A DNA stretch of 46,818 nt from T3Sed10-241 sp036796255 (GCA_036796255.1 DAIRDH010000023.1:1-46818), one strand, 5' to 3'. Shown: positions 8,899-16,677, numbered from the stretch's first letter. The notes: generated from the sequence alone by a model not told the origin. Program-made: numbers and translations.

Positions 8899-8980
8899 TT
8901 GACGATTTTGGATTTTGGATTGACGATTGGGGATTTTGGATTGACGATTGACGATTTTGGATTGTAGATTGAGGATTGGT
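8899..8980. repeat. GATTTTGGATTGACG degenerate tandem repeat
   Basis: Overlapping copies of GATTTTGGATTGACGATTG and shortened versions (GATTGACGATT, GATTGTAGATTGAGGATTG) fill this stretch. A single related copy (GATTGACGATTTGGGATTG) sits at about 8675-8693 and contains the stop codon of the preceding protease gene, so the family has spread to both sides of the other repeats. Confidence 0.85.
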
Positions 8981-9218
8981 GACGCATTGTGATTCAGAGC
9001 AATTGGTACATGGCAGGGACATTTTGGGTTGAGAGTTCATGCAGGGTCAATTATGGCCGCTAAGGATAAACGACAACGGTATCGTGGCTTATCAAAAATA
9101 TGTAGTAAATTGGGGTTACCTTTCAGGCATTTAATGAGCCGCTTGCCGACTAAGCGTATGAAATCAGTCGGAAACCGTATTCAAATCAACATCCCGCCAG
9201 TTTTATAAGGTTTTCATG

Positions 9219-9286
9219 CCGATATCACATCGGTGTTATTCCGCTTTCATACCGGTGTGATACCGCTGTGCAGCCGCTTTCATACC
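9219..9286. repeat. Paired complementary hairpins with a flanking direct repeat
   Basis: CCGAT-ATCAC-ATCGG (9219-9233) and CGGT-GTGAT-ACCG (9253-9265) are each hairpins, and the two are imperfect inverted copies of each other, so their loops ATCAC and GTGAT are complementary. CCGCTTTCATACC occurs as a direct repeat at 9241-9253 and 9274-9286. No function is known. Confidence 0.6.
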
Positions 9287-9389
9287 CCTCCTGACTTAAG
9301 CCAGAGTGTAGCCACCTACTATATTGACCGCATACCGACACGAGGTAGAGAGCTATACACGCCGACCTATCAAGTACCAAAACATATAC

Positions 9390-9686
9390 ACATAGAACGC
9401 AGCACACAGCGCCTTGTGATGGATGCGCTGGGCTTGCCGGTGATAACTACAGATGCAATTCATACGGACGGCTCCTTTTTCGTCGAAGGGGCATAGCACC
9501 CTCACCTCATACGACAACCTGCAGCGCCCCACACGTATGCGTGCCCGTGACACCGAGGCCGAAGCCACCACCTTGCGGCAAATATTGCGCTACGGCGATA
9601 GCGATGGGTTGACCAACCCTGAGGTCAAAAACCTAAAAGGCCAGCTCTATGTGTACAATGATGAGGCGAGGAGGCTACACATCTAA
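9390..9686 (+). pseudogene. Remnant of an RHS/Tc-toxin (SpvB/TcC-like) protein
   Basis: Two frames carry fragments that together read as part of an RHS-type toxin. The first, ending at 9496, contains DALGLPVITTD. After a frame change near 9480-9490 the second carries LTSYDNLQRPTRMRA, then LRQILRYGDSDG, NPEVKNLKGQLYVYNDEARRL and a stop at 9686. This order (SYDxLxRPT, then an xxxYG segment, then NLxGQLYxxxDxA) is the pattern of the region before the toxin tip in TcC/SpvB-type proteins. Everything upstream and downstream of this fragment is missing, so it is a dead remnant, not a gene. The family match is from memory of the motif. Confidence 0.6.
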
Positions 9687-9914
9687 AGCTCTGGAAACTC
9701 CATCTGCGTTAAAGCCCTTCGTCTTTCTCTTAACATACGCTCCCGTTTAACTCATCCTCCCCTCAAATCGCCCATTCCCGGGCGCATTTCTGCACCTTCA
9801 GCTAAGAATATTTCACCATAATTTAACCCTACTTATCATTCTGCTTCAAGAATTTATTTTCAAGTGCTTGTCTATGTTTAAGATTTGTTCGTATCTTGAC
9901 ACTCACTTAATACC

Positions 9915-11183
9915 GTGAATCAAGTACTTTCATATACATGGACGATCGTTCTCCTGGTTTCACAGGGGATTTCGGCCTTGGTAATGGGTCAAAGCGCTCT
10001 GGGGTTGCAAAATTCTTCCTCGCTGTTTTCCAATGATGGTGTGCGTCCCTACACTGAAAGTCAGTTTTTTCAGGAACAATTTCTACGCGATTCCACGTAT
10101 GCATTTTCCCTGGTCAACGATGGTTCGTCCACAATTGAGCCGGCATGGGAAATTTATGAACGTTCCATTTACAAATACAACAATAGAGGCCAGGTAACTG
10201 TGCAGATACAATCCTCAAAGCAAAATGAACTTTGGACGCCCAGCGTATTGTATACCTTCAACTACAATGACCGCAACGAGCTGGTCAATACCTTAAAATC
10301 AGTTTGGAATGCGCCCCTGCAAAAATGGGAACAGCGGGAGAAAAACCAGTTTTTTTACAACCTCTTCGGCGCCGAATACGAAACCCGAAAATGCCAGTGG
10401 CTTAACAACAATTGGGCACCAGTATCCAGAGAGCTCAAAGCTTATGACACTGCCCAGAACTTGACAACTGAGGTGATCTACAAATGGAATACAGACGAAA
10501 ATGATTGGAACCCTGCAGTGCGCATGCTCTACGCCTACGATGAGCATGCACTCGTAGCCACAGAAACCATTCAGTTGTGGAATGCGGAAATTGCAGATTG
10601 GGAAAATCAGAGCTCCAGCGATTTTATTTACGACGACGACAACCAACTTATAGAAACAGTTGCCAGCATATGGGATACAGGCCTCGAGGCGTTCACCCCT
10701 GAGGTGGTAACCATGCTTGATTACAATGACCTGGGTATGCCGTCACTCAGCGAGAGTGTTTCGCTCAGTGAATCGGGGCAGCAAGGTCTCACCTCACAAA
10801 ATGCAGAATATAGCGATGAGGGCGTGCTCAACACACTCTACACACAGCGATGGGATGTGAGCACCAGCACCTGGGAGCCATACCGCTACGAGGAGCACTA
10901 CTGGTCGCGCTACCTTACGGGAAATATCAATGCCACCACAGGCGATATCGCATGCCAGTTTGTAAATCCATACGAGATGGGAATGCCATGGTATTGCAAT
11001 TCCTTAAAAGAAAATCTGCAATACGATGTGCTTGTTTATGATCTTTTGGGTCGCTTGTATTTCCAGACTCAATTTCAAGGCGGCCACACTTTCAACATCA
11101 GAGGTGCCATTCCCCCAGGGCTTTACATGGTGGTAATCCAGGGTGGGCTCGATATGCACACGGAGAAAGTCCTGTTTCGCTAG
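9915..11183 (+). CDS. T9SS-exported protein with tandem 31-residue Y[DN]/W repeats
   Basis: A 422-residue protein starting at GTG; no in-frame ATG precedes it before a stop at 9897. Residues 1-26 look like a signal peptide (hydrophobic core TIVLLVSQGISALVMG). Residues ~55-340 contain about eight repeats of roughly 31 residues, each starting with Y-[DN], with Leu at about position 7, then W-[ND] about 8 residues later and a second Trp about 5-7 residues after that; examples are YNDRNELVNTLKSVWNAP and YDEHALVATETIQLWNAE. The final ~75 residues (YDVLVYDLLGRLYFQTQF ... GLYMVVIQGG ... EKVLFR) are a T9SS type A-like domain. The pattern resembles secreted YD-repeat-like proteins of the phylum. Probable cell-surface or secreted protein; ligand unknown. 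It starts 229 bases after the dead RHS fragment, which also has YD-type sequence. Confidence 0.75.
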   Translation: MNQVLSYTWTIVLLVSQGISALVMGQSALGLQNSSSLFSNDGVRPYTESQFFQEQFLRDSTYAFSLVNDGSSTIEPAWEIYERSIYKYNNRGQVTVQIQSSKQNELWTPSVLYTFNYNDRNELVNTLKSVWNAPLQKWEQREKNQFFYNLFGAEYETRKCQWLNNNWAPVSRELKAYDTAQNLTTEVIYKWNTDENDWNPAVRMLYAYDEHALVATETIQLWNAEIADWENQSSSDFIYDDDNQLIETVASIWDTGLEAFTPEVVTMLDYNDLGMPSLSESVSLSESGQQGLTSQNAEYSDEGVLNTLYTQRWDVSTSTWEPYRYEEHYWSRYLTGNINATTGDIACQFVNPYEMGMPWYCNSLKENLQYDVLVYDLLGRLYFQTQFQGGHTFNIRGAIPPGLYMVVIQGGLDMHTEKVLFR

Positions 11184-11194
11184 AGAACTTTCTC
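11163..11194 (+). terminator. Inverted repeat spanning the stop codon, possible weak terminator
   Basis: GAGAAAGT (11163-11170) pairs with ACTTTCTC (11187-11194) around a 16-base loop that contains the stop of the repeat protein. It is followed by CCTTCATTTGTTTTC rather than a clean T run, so termination is only possible. Confidence 0.25.
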
Positions 11195-11231
11195 GCCTTC
11201 ATTTGTTTTCTTTGTAACTAAAACCGATTCT

Positions 11232-12440
11232 ATGCCTTACCCCACGGCCGAAGGTGGAATTGAAGTGCCCAGTGCACACCGCCTTCAAGACCGATACAAA
11301 GAAGTACGCGCTACCACCATGCGCATATGCGCACCCCTCGAAGCGGAAGATTTTGTGGTGCAACCCGCTGACCATGTATCACCACCCAAATGGCACCTGG
11401 CCCACACCACCTGGTTTTTTGAAACCTTCCTGCTGCAACCACACCTGCAAGGCTATAAAGTGTATCACCCCGATTTCGCTTTTATATTCAACAGTTACTA
11501 CGAGTCGCTGGGTGAGCGCGCCCTGCGCGCCGAGCGTGGTAACCTGAGCCGACCTACCGTGACTAGCCTATACGGCTACAGGGCCCATGTGGATGAAGCT
11601 ATGGAGAGATTGCTATCTGCGCAAAATGAAATAAGCGACGAGGTCACAAACCTCATAGAGATCGGCCTGCAACATGAAATGCAGCACCAGGAATTGCTCT
11701 ACACTGACATCAAATACATCCTGGGCCAAAACCCATTGATGCCCGTATACCACCCCGATGTGCAAATCGACACCATCGCGCCCAAAGTAGACCGGGATTG
11801 GCTGGGCCTGAAAGCCGGTCAGTATACCATTGGGCACAATGGCGAGGGTTTTGCCTTCGACAATGAATACGGACGCCATGAAGTATACCTCCATGATTTT
11901 GCCATAGCGAGCGGCCTTGTGACCCACGCCGATTACATCGCTTTTATTGAAGACGGAGGCTACAGCAACTTCCGCCACTGGCACAGCGATGGTTGGGCAT
12001 GGGTAAAGGCTCACAGCGCCAAAGCCCCGCGCTACATGCACTACATCAATGGACAATGGCAACGCTACACCCTCGCCGGGCTCAGGCCTTGCAATGATGC
12101 CAGCCCTGTGATGCACGTCAATTTTTACGAAGCCTCAGCCTACGCCGCATGGAAAGGCTTGCGCCTGCCCACGGAGCAGGAGTGGGAGGTGGCAAGCAGT
12201 CACTTCAGTTGGGGCGAGCTCTGGGAATGGACCGGCAGCGCTTACCTGCCTTACCCGGGCTATGTGCAGCCCAAAGGCGCCATCGGCGAGTACAATGGCA
12301 AGTTTATGGTAAATCAAATCGTGCTGCGCGGGGCATCCAAGGCCACCTATCCCGGCCACAGCCGACCCACCTACCGCAATTTTTTTCAACCCAATTTCCA
12401 ATGGCAGTTCACCGGAATTCGCCTTGCCAAATCGCTATGA
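11232..12440 (+). CDS. egtB: Ergothioneine biosynthesis sulfoxide synthase EgtB
   Basis: A 402-residue non-haem iron enzyme that uses O2 to join the sulfur of cysteine or gamma-glutamylcysteine to hercynine. The N-terminal DinB_2 domain shows the three-histidine iron site: His58 in WHLAHTTWFFE, and His148 and His152 in LQHEMQHQELL. The C-terminal formylglycine-generating-enzyme-like domain (about 205-402) shows GQYTIGHNGEGFAFDNE, GLRLPTEQEWE and YRNFFQPNFQWQFTGIRLA. The stop overlaps the start of egtD by four bases (ATGA), so the two are translationally coupled. No egtC lies next to it, which may mean direct use of cysteine or a hydrolase elsewhere; that is inference. In Bacteroidota this pathway is patchy. 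Confidence 0.95.
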   Translation: MPYPTAEGGIEVPSAHRLQDRYKEVRATTMRICAPLEAEDFVVQPADHVSPPKWHLAHTTWFFETFLLQPHLQGYKVYHPDFAFIFNSYYESLGERALRAERGNLSRPTVTSLYGYRAHVDEAMERLLSAQNEISDEVTNLIEIGLQHEMQHQELLYTDIKYILGQNPLMPVYHPDVQIDTIAPKVDRDWLGLKAGQYTIGHNGEGFAFDNEYGRHEVYLHDFAIASGLVTHADYIAFIEDGGYSNFRHWHSDGWAWVKAHSAKAPRYMHYINGQWQRYTLAGLRPCNDASPVMHVNFYEASAYAAWKGLRLPTEQEWEVASSHFSWGELWEWTGSAYLPYPGYVQPKGAIGEYNGKFMVNQIVLRGASKATYPGHSRPTYRNFFQPNFQWQFTGIRLAKSL

Positions 12441-13381
12441 GTTTCGCTGCTGATGTTTCCAAAGGGCTGTCATCACCCTTCAAGACTTTGCCTTCCCGCT
12501 ATTTTTACGACAAGACCGGCGACAAGATTTTTCAGGAAATCATGGCCATGCCCGAGTATTACCTCACCGACTGTGAGTACGAAATATTCAGTGGACAAAC
12601 CAGTGATATTCTCCAATCTCTGGAGTTTAGTAAAGCCGAATTCGACCTGGTGGAATTTGGGGCCGGCGATGGTTACAAAACAAAGGTGCTCATCGGGCAA
12701 ATGCTGAGCGAAGGCGCAAAATTTCGCTATGTACCCATCGACATTTCCGGAGAGGTGCTTCAGGTGCTCCAAAAAGACATCGAAGGCCTGCATCCCGACC
12801 TTGAAGTGCATCCCATCAATGCGGAGTATTTTAGCGCACTTAACGATTTGAGCGCCAATTCCGACCGCCCCAAGCTCATCATGTTCATCGGCTCCAACAT
12901 TGGCAACTTCAATGAGGAGCGTACCCACGAATTCCTCCGAGGACTTTACGACAAGCTCAACACCGGCGATCAGGTGCTGCTGGGCTACGACCTTCGCAAA
13001 AACCCCCATGTGATTCGAAATGCCTACGACGATGCCGCCGGAATCACCAAAAGATTTAATCTCAACCTCCTGGAAAGGATCAACCGGGAGCTGCAAGGCG
13101 AATTTGACCTGAGGCAATGGGACCACTACGCCACCTACAATCCCGAAACCGGAATGGCGCAATCATACCTTGTGAGCCTCGCCGCGCAGAAGGTGAGGAT
13201 AAGAGCGCTCGATGCCACCTTTAGGTTTCAGCAAGGTGAGTGCATCCACACCGAGTTCAGCCGCAAGTACACCTTGGTGCAAATGGAAAATTTTCTGGAA
13301 AACAGCGGTTTCAGCCTGAAGCAACATTTTAAAGACAGCCGGGGTTATTATGCCAATACTTTGGTGGAGAAATTGAATTGA
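12437..13381 (+). CDS. egtD: L-histidine N(alpha)-methyltransferase EgtD
   Basis: A 314-residue SAM-dependent enzyme that trimethylates histidine to hercynine, the substrate of EgtB. Near the N terminus it has the family block RYFYDKTGDKIFQEI ... PEYYLTDCEYEI (21-50), and the SAM loop EFGAGDGYKTKVL at 73-85. Later motifs are FIGSNIGNF and LLGYDLRKNP. The ATG at 12437 overlaps the egtB stop; the frame is open for 96 more codons upstream inside egtB, but that sequence is low-complexity and unlike the family, so the coupled ATG is the start. Length is normal (about 320). The gene is followed after 24 bases by a DUF427 gene on the same strand. Confidence 0.95.
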   Translation: MSFAADVSKGLSSPFKTLPSRYFYDKTGDKIFQEIMAMPEYYLTDCEYEIFSGQTSDILQSLEFSKAEFDLVEFGAGDGYKTKVLIGQMLSEGAKFRYVPIDISGEVLQVLQKDIEGLHPDLEVHPINAEYFSALNDLSANSDRPKLIMFIGSNIGNFNEERTHEFLRGLYDKLNTGDQVLLGYDLRKNPHVIRNAYDDAAGITKRFNLNLLERINRELQGEFDLRQWDHYATYNPETGMAQSYLVSLAAQKVRIRALDATFRFQQGECIHTEFSRKYTLVQMENFLENSGFSLKQHFKDSRGYYANTLVEKLN

Positions 13382-13405
13382 CCATCTAATTTAATTGAAA
13401 AGCAC

Positions 13406-13687
13406 ATGAAAGCAATTTGGAACAATCAGGTAATCGCTGAGAGCGATGACACCATCGTTATTGAAAACAACCATTACTTTCCGCCTTCATCGGTCGATAT
13501 GTCCTTCTTTCGCGAAAGCGAATTGCATACGGTATGCCCATGGAAAGGCACTGCATCATACTACCACATAGTGGTAAACGGAGAAGAAAACCGCGATGCA
13601 GCGTGGTACTATCCCGATACCAAAAAACCCGCCGATGGAATCAAAGGATATGTGGCCTTTTGGCGTGGGGTGAAGGTGAGCGAATGA
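13406..13687 (+). CDS. DUF427 domain protein
   Basis: A 93-residue protein covering the whole DUF427 fold: MKAIWNNQVIAESDDTIVIE, FPPSSV, then CPWKGTASYYHIVV and AAWYYPDTKKPADGIKGYVAFW. The CPWKG(T/N)AxYY and WYYPxP-like segments are the family signature. Function is unknown; the small beta fold suggests ligand or redox binding. It lies 24 bases after egtD on the same strand and is probably in the same transcript, but a role in ergothioneine metabolism is only suggested by position. It runs towards cca, and the two stop codons are four bases apart. Confidence 0.9.
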   Translation: MKAIWNNQVIAESDDTIVIENNHYFPPSSVDMSFFRESELHTVCPWKGTASYYHIVVNGEENRDAAWYYPDTKKPADGIKGYVAFWRGVKVSE

Positions 13688-13691
13688 GGCA

Positions 13692-15119
13692 TTATTTTTT
13701 GCTTTTCGGCGAAAGCCCCAGCTTGCTGCCCTCATCGAGCATGTATTGAAATGCCTCCTCGTAGGTGTTGTGAATCACGCCGTCGAGTATAGCTTCTTTG
13801 ATGTTGTTCTTGATGGTACCCACTTCCCTTGAAGGGCCTATGCCGAAGGTCTCCATGATGAGCTCACCGGTGATGGGCGGCTGCCAATTGCGCACGCGGT
13901 CTTTCTCTTCTACCTCCACGAGCTTCTTCTTTACCTTCTCGTAGTTTTCGAGGTAACGCTTCACCCGCGTTTCATTCTTGGAAGTGATGTCGCTTTTGCA
14001 AAGTATCATCAGCGCATCGATGTCGTCGCCGGCATCGAACAGCAGCCTGCGCAGGGCTGAGTCGGTGGCCACTTCCTTGGTGAGGGCGATGGGGCGGAGG
14101 TGGAGCGCCACGAGCTTTTGCACAAATTTCATTTTGTGGTCCAGGGGCAGCTTGAGCCGCTTGAAGATGACGGGCACCATTCTGGCCCCTTTGTCTTCAT
14201 GGCCGTGAAAGGTCCAGCCGGTATCGGCCTGGAAGCGCTTGGTGGGCGGTTTTGCAATATCGTGCAGTATGGCAGCCCAGCGCAGCCAGAGGTCATCGCT
14301 TTGTCGGGCTACATTGTCGAGCACCTCGAGGGTGTGGTAAAAATTGTCTTTGTGGCGCAGGCCTTCCTTTTCTTCCACCCCTTGCAAGGCCACCATTTCC
14401 GGAAAGAAAACCCCGAGCAATCCTGTGTCAAACAGCAGCTTAAAGCCAATGGAGGGCTTTTTGGAAGCAATGATGCGGTTGAGCTCTGTGCTGATGCGCT
14501 CGGCACTCACAATGCTGAGCCTGTGGTGCATGCGCTTCATGGCTTCGATGGCCTCAGGCGCAATCTGAAAATGGAGCTCGGTGGCAAAGCGTATGGCGCG
14601 CATCATGCGCAGGGGATCGTCGCTGAAGGTAACTTCGGGATCGGTAGGGGTGCGGATCAACTTGCGGCGCAGGTCCTGCATGCCATCGAATGGATCGAGC
14701 AGCAGGCCAAAATTATTTTCGCCCAGGCCTATGGCCATGGCATTGATGCTAAAGTCGCGGCGCAGCTGGTCGTCTTCAAGGCTGCCTGCTTCCACTTCGG
14801 GCTTGCGCGAATGGGCTGCGTAGCTCTCCTTGCGGGCGCCTACAAACTCCAGTTCCCAGTCGCCATGGCGCAGCATGGCCGTACCAAAGGTTTTGAAAAT
14901 TTTGACCGCCTTGCTGTTGGTTTTGCGCTGTACCGCTTGGGCAAGCGATATGCCATCGCCCACCACTACAATGTCCAGATCCTTGCAGTCGCGGCCCAAG
15001 ATGGTATCGCGAACGAAACCGCCCACCACGTAGGCTTCGGCTCCCTCTTCCACAGCTACGGCGTGCAGCATTTGGAATACGGGAAGCTCCAGGGTTTTGC
15101 TATGATCTTGTAAGGGCAT
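13692..15119 (-). CDS. cca: CCA tRNA nucleotidyltransferase with HD domain
   Basis: A 475-residue class II CCA-adding/poly(A) polymerase-family enzyme. Family motifs: AYVVGGFVRDTILGR (motif A, near residue 29), CKDLDIVVVG (the DxD metal pair), QLRRDFSINAMAI and DDPLRMMRAIRF. The C-terminal half has an HD phosphohydrolase domain with RWAAILHDIAKPP and FHGHEDKGA. In the family this repairs or completes the 3' CCA of tRNA. It is the last gene of a tight operon with dapD, GT9 and a YrdC-like gene (8-base gap to the YrdC-like stop). The ATG at 15119 is the only sensible start. A long open frame on the opposite strand (14100-15113) is a shadow. Confidence 0.93.
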   Translation of the reverse strand: MPLQDHSKTLELPVFQMLHAVAVEEGAEAYVVGGFVRDTILGRDCKDLDIVVVGDGISLAQAVQRKTNSKAVKIFKTFGTAMLRHGDWELEFVGARKESYAAHSRKPEVEAGSLEDDQLRRDFSINAMAIGLGENNFGLLLDPFDGMQDLRRKLIRTPTDPEVTFSDDPLRMMRAIRFATELHFQIAPEAIEAMKRMHHRLSIVSAERISTELNRIIASKKPSIGFKLLFDTGLLGVFFPEMVALQGVEEKEGLRHKDNFYHTLEVLDNVARQSDDLWLRWAAILHDIAKPPTKRFQADTGWTFHGHEDKGARMVPVIFKRLKLPLDHKMKFVQKLVALHLRPIALTKEVATDSALRRLLFDAGDDIDALMILCKSDITSKNETRVKRYLENYEKVKKKLVEVEEKDRVRNWQPPITGELIMETFGIGPSREVGTIKNNIKEAILDGVIHNTYEEAFQYMLDEGSKLGLSPKSKK

Positions 15120-15127
15120 GTAGGCTT

Positions 15128-15700
15128 CTAGCTGCGAATGATCACCACTTCACCATTAAAGCCCAGCCTGATAACCGGAATAGGTGCTGAAGGATAGTTC
15201 ATTTTTGAGGTCGGCAAAGATAATATATAATCGACCTCTTCCAAAACAGCAGGATCGGCATCCTCAATGCGGCCAGCAACACCACCACCGGCCTTGGGCA
15301 GGGCGGTGCAGGCGAGGGGGGCATTGGCCAGTTGTACCAGCTTCTGTTCGTCGGTATTGCACACTTTGCGCAGGGCCACGCTGCCATCGTCGGCAAGTAC
15401 GTGCTTAGAAAGGTTTTGGCCTTTGGGCAATACCAAAATCAAGGGCGAATCGGTGCTGGTGTCGAGGATATCCCAGGCAAGTGCGGGGATATCGGGCACA
15501 TAGCGGTTGATGAGGGCGTCGCTGTTCATGAGCACAGAAAATCCTTTGCTGGCCTCGCGGTTCTTGAGTTTGCGCAGCAGCAATACGGCCTCGTCGTTGC
15601 GCGCATCGCATATCAGCGCGAGCATGTTGTCGAGTGCAGCTATGAGCACTTCACCATCGCGCAGCTTTTGGCTGGCCTCTCTGGAATCGATTGTTTTCAT
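15128..15700 (-). CDS. YrdC/Sua5-like protein with degenerate substrate site
   Basis: A 190-residue protein with the length and overall pattern of a TsaC/YrdC threonylcarbamoyl-AMP synthase. The segment LDNMLALICDARNDEAV followed by KNREASKGFSVLM lines up with the family's PT(D/E)xVxGxxCD ... KxRPxxKxL block. However the PTDT/PTEA signature reads ALDN, the TxxL of the GPxTxIL strand reads SPLILVL, and the SANxSG signature reads ALPKAGG. KxR is kept. So the fold is probably retained while catalysis is doubtful. It overlaps the upstream GT9 gene by an ATGA and precedes cca by 8 bases. It may have a tRNA-related or regulatory role, since the partner gene is cca. An active TsaC should exist elsewhere in the genome. 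Confidence 0.75.
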   Translation of the reverse strand: MKTIDSREASQKLRDGEVLIAALDNMLALICDARNDEAVLLLRKLKNREASKGFSVLMNSDALINRYVPDIPALAWDILDTSTDSPLILVLPKGQNLSKHVLADDGSVALRKVCNTDEQKLVQLANAPLACTALPKAGGGVAGRIEDADPAVLEEVDYILSLPTSKMNYPSAPIPVIRLGFNGEVVIIRS

Positions 15701-16674
15701 TCGGGCAGCATCAGGCTTACATCAATGGTGTGGGCGCACTTGAAGTGACCTTTCGGGCAGCTCTTTTTGCCGTGAAGGCCACAGGGCCGGCAGGGGAGTT
15801 GCTCCAGAGTTTGCACAATGCGCGCTTTGTCGCTGAGCGGGCCAAAGCCAAACTCGGGAATGGTGCTGCAATACACAGCCGTTACGGGCGCATTGACCGC
15901 CGAGGCCATGTGCATGGGCGCTGAATCGTTCACATAGTTCATCCGCGCCGTTTCCATCAGTGCCGCCGATTGCAGGAAGTTGAGTTCGCCTGCGAGCACC
16001 TGTACATCGTGTGTGCACTTTTGCCGCAAGGCATCGCAAAGCTCCAGGTCGCCGGGCGCTCCAAGCAGGTAGATGCGCCAATCCGGGTGTATTTGCTCAA
16101 TCAATTCCACCCACTTCTCGATGGGGAACTGCTTGGTAAACCACACCGAGGCAGGAGAGATGGTGACATAGGGCACCCGCTTGTACTCCTCTATTTTGTG
16201 GTAATCGCCCGGGGTGGGGTAGAGCACAGGCTTTTGAAAACTGCTGTCGGTAAGGTGTGTGATCAGGCTCAGGTTGCGCTCCACCTCGTGCACATCCTGG
16301 TCGATGAGGTGGGGAAACTTGTGGGTATAGGCAAACGAAAAAGGATTCTTGTTGAAACCCACCTTCATGGCCGCTCCCGAAGATGTGGTGAGCAAGCCCG
16401 AGGAAGCGAAGCGCTGCAGGTTGACCAGCAGGTCATAATTGCCTTTGCGGACCTCGCGACCCAGCTTGGCGAGTGCATTGTATTTGGATTTTTTCTTATC
16501 CCAAATCAACAAACGGTTTATCTTTGGATGCTCGCGCAGCAGGCCTTCATTGCCCTTGCGCAGCAGGAAATCAATCTCTGCCTGGGGATAGAAGCGCTTG
16601 AGTTTTTCCACCAGTGGGGTGGCCAAAATCACATCGCCAATAAAAGCCGTTTGTATGATGAGAATTTTCTTCAT
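15697..16674 (-). CDS. Glycosyltransferase family 9 (heptosyltransferase-like)
   Basis: A 325-residue GT9 enzyme. It opens with KKILIIQTAFIGDVILATPLVEKL, the family's N-terminal Rossmann strand and GD motif, and the C-terminal donor site is seen as TISPASVWFTKQFP, IYLLGAPGD and NYVNDSAPMHMASA. A cysteine-rich tail (CRPCGLHGKKSCPKGHFKCAH) is typical of one GT9 subgroup. Such enzymes add heptose to the lipopolysaccharide core from ADP-heptose; the exact donor here is not shown by sequence. It starts 3 bases after the dapD stop and overlaps the YrdC-like gene by four bases, so it is expressed with them. Acts at the cytoplasmic side of the inner membrane. Confidence 0.9.
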   Translation of the reverse strand: MKKILIIQTAFIGDVILATPLVEKLKRFYPQAEIDFLLRKGNEGLLREHPKINRLLIWDKKKSKYNALAKLGREVRKGNYDLLVNLQRFASSGLLTTSSGAAMKVGFNKNPFSFAYTHKFPHLIDQDVHEVERNLSLITHLTDSSFQKPVLYPTPGDYHKIEEYKRVPYVTISPASVWFTKQFPIEKWVELIEQIHPDWRIYLLGAPGDLELCDALRQKCTHDVQVLAGELNFLQSAALMETARMNYVNDSAPMHMASAVNAPVTAVYCSTIPEFGFGPLSDKARIVQTLEQLPCRPCGLHGKKSCPKGHFKCAHTIDVSLMLPE

Positions 16675-16677
16675 GGA

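Larger units (their letters stand above)
8680..9914. other. Long non-coding stretch: repeats, hairpins and a decayed toxin fragment
   Basis: This 1.2 kb between the second subtilase and the repeat protein holds no intact gene. From left to right it contains hairpin-forming GTGTCCGCTTTACGG repeats, TTCAGCGGTGCCCGTGAG repeats, GATTTTGGATTGACG repeats (to about 8980), about 230 bases with nothing recognised, two complementary hairpins (9219-9265), a frameshifted RHS/Tc-toxin remnant (to 9686) and about 230 bases leading to the next gene. A short open frame through 8737-8967 is only repeat sequence. Confidence 0.8.

Noticed and set aside
8737..8967. 76-codon open frame through the repeats
   Set aside because: Its residues only follow the tandem repeats (FSGAREVAV, FSGAREAAV, DFGLTIGDFGLTI); no start signal or family.
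8699..8980. Possible CRISPR array
   Set aside because: Units are directly adjacent with no unique spacers of regular length, and drift between copies is high; there are no cas genes.
9769..9784. CGCCC-ATTCCC-GGGCG hairpin before the repeat protein
   Set aside because: Short stem, no T run and no gene ending there; probably chance.
12149..12436. 96-codon extension upstream of egtD
   Set aside because: It lies inside egtB in another frame, and egtD family sequence only begins at the coupled ATG.
13694..13724. Hairpin GCTTT-TCGGCG-AAAGC near the convergent stops as a terminator
   Set aside because: It lies within the last cca codons and is not followed by a T run in either direction of transcription.
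14100..15113. 337-codon open frame antisense to cca
   Set aside because: It is the shadow of cca: it fits no family, and the cca protein is complete with all motifs on the other strand.
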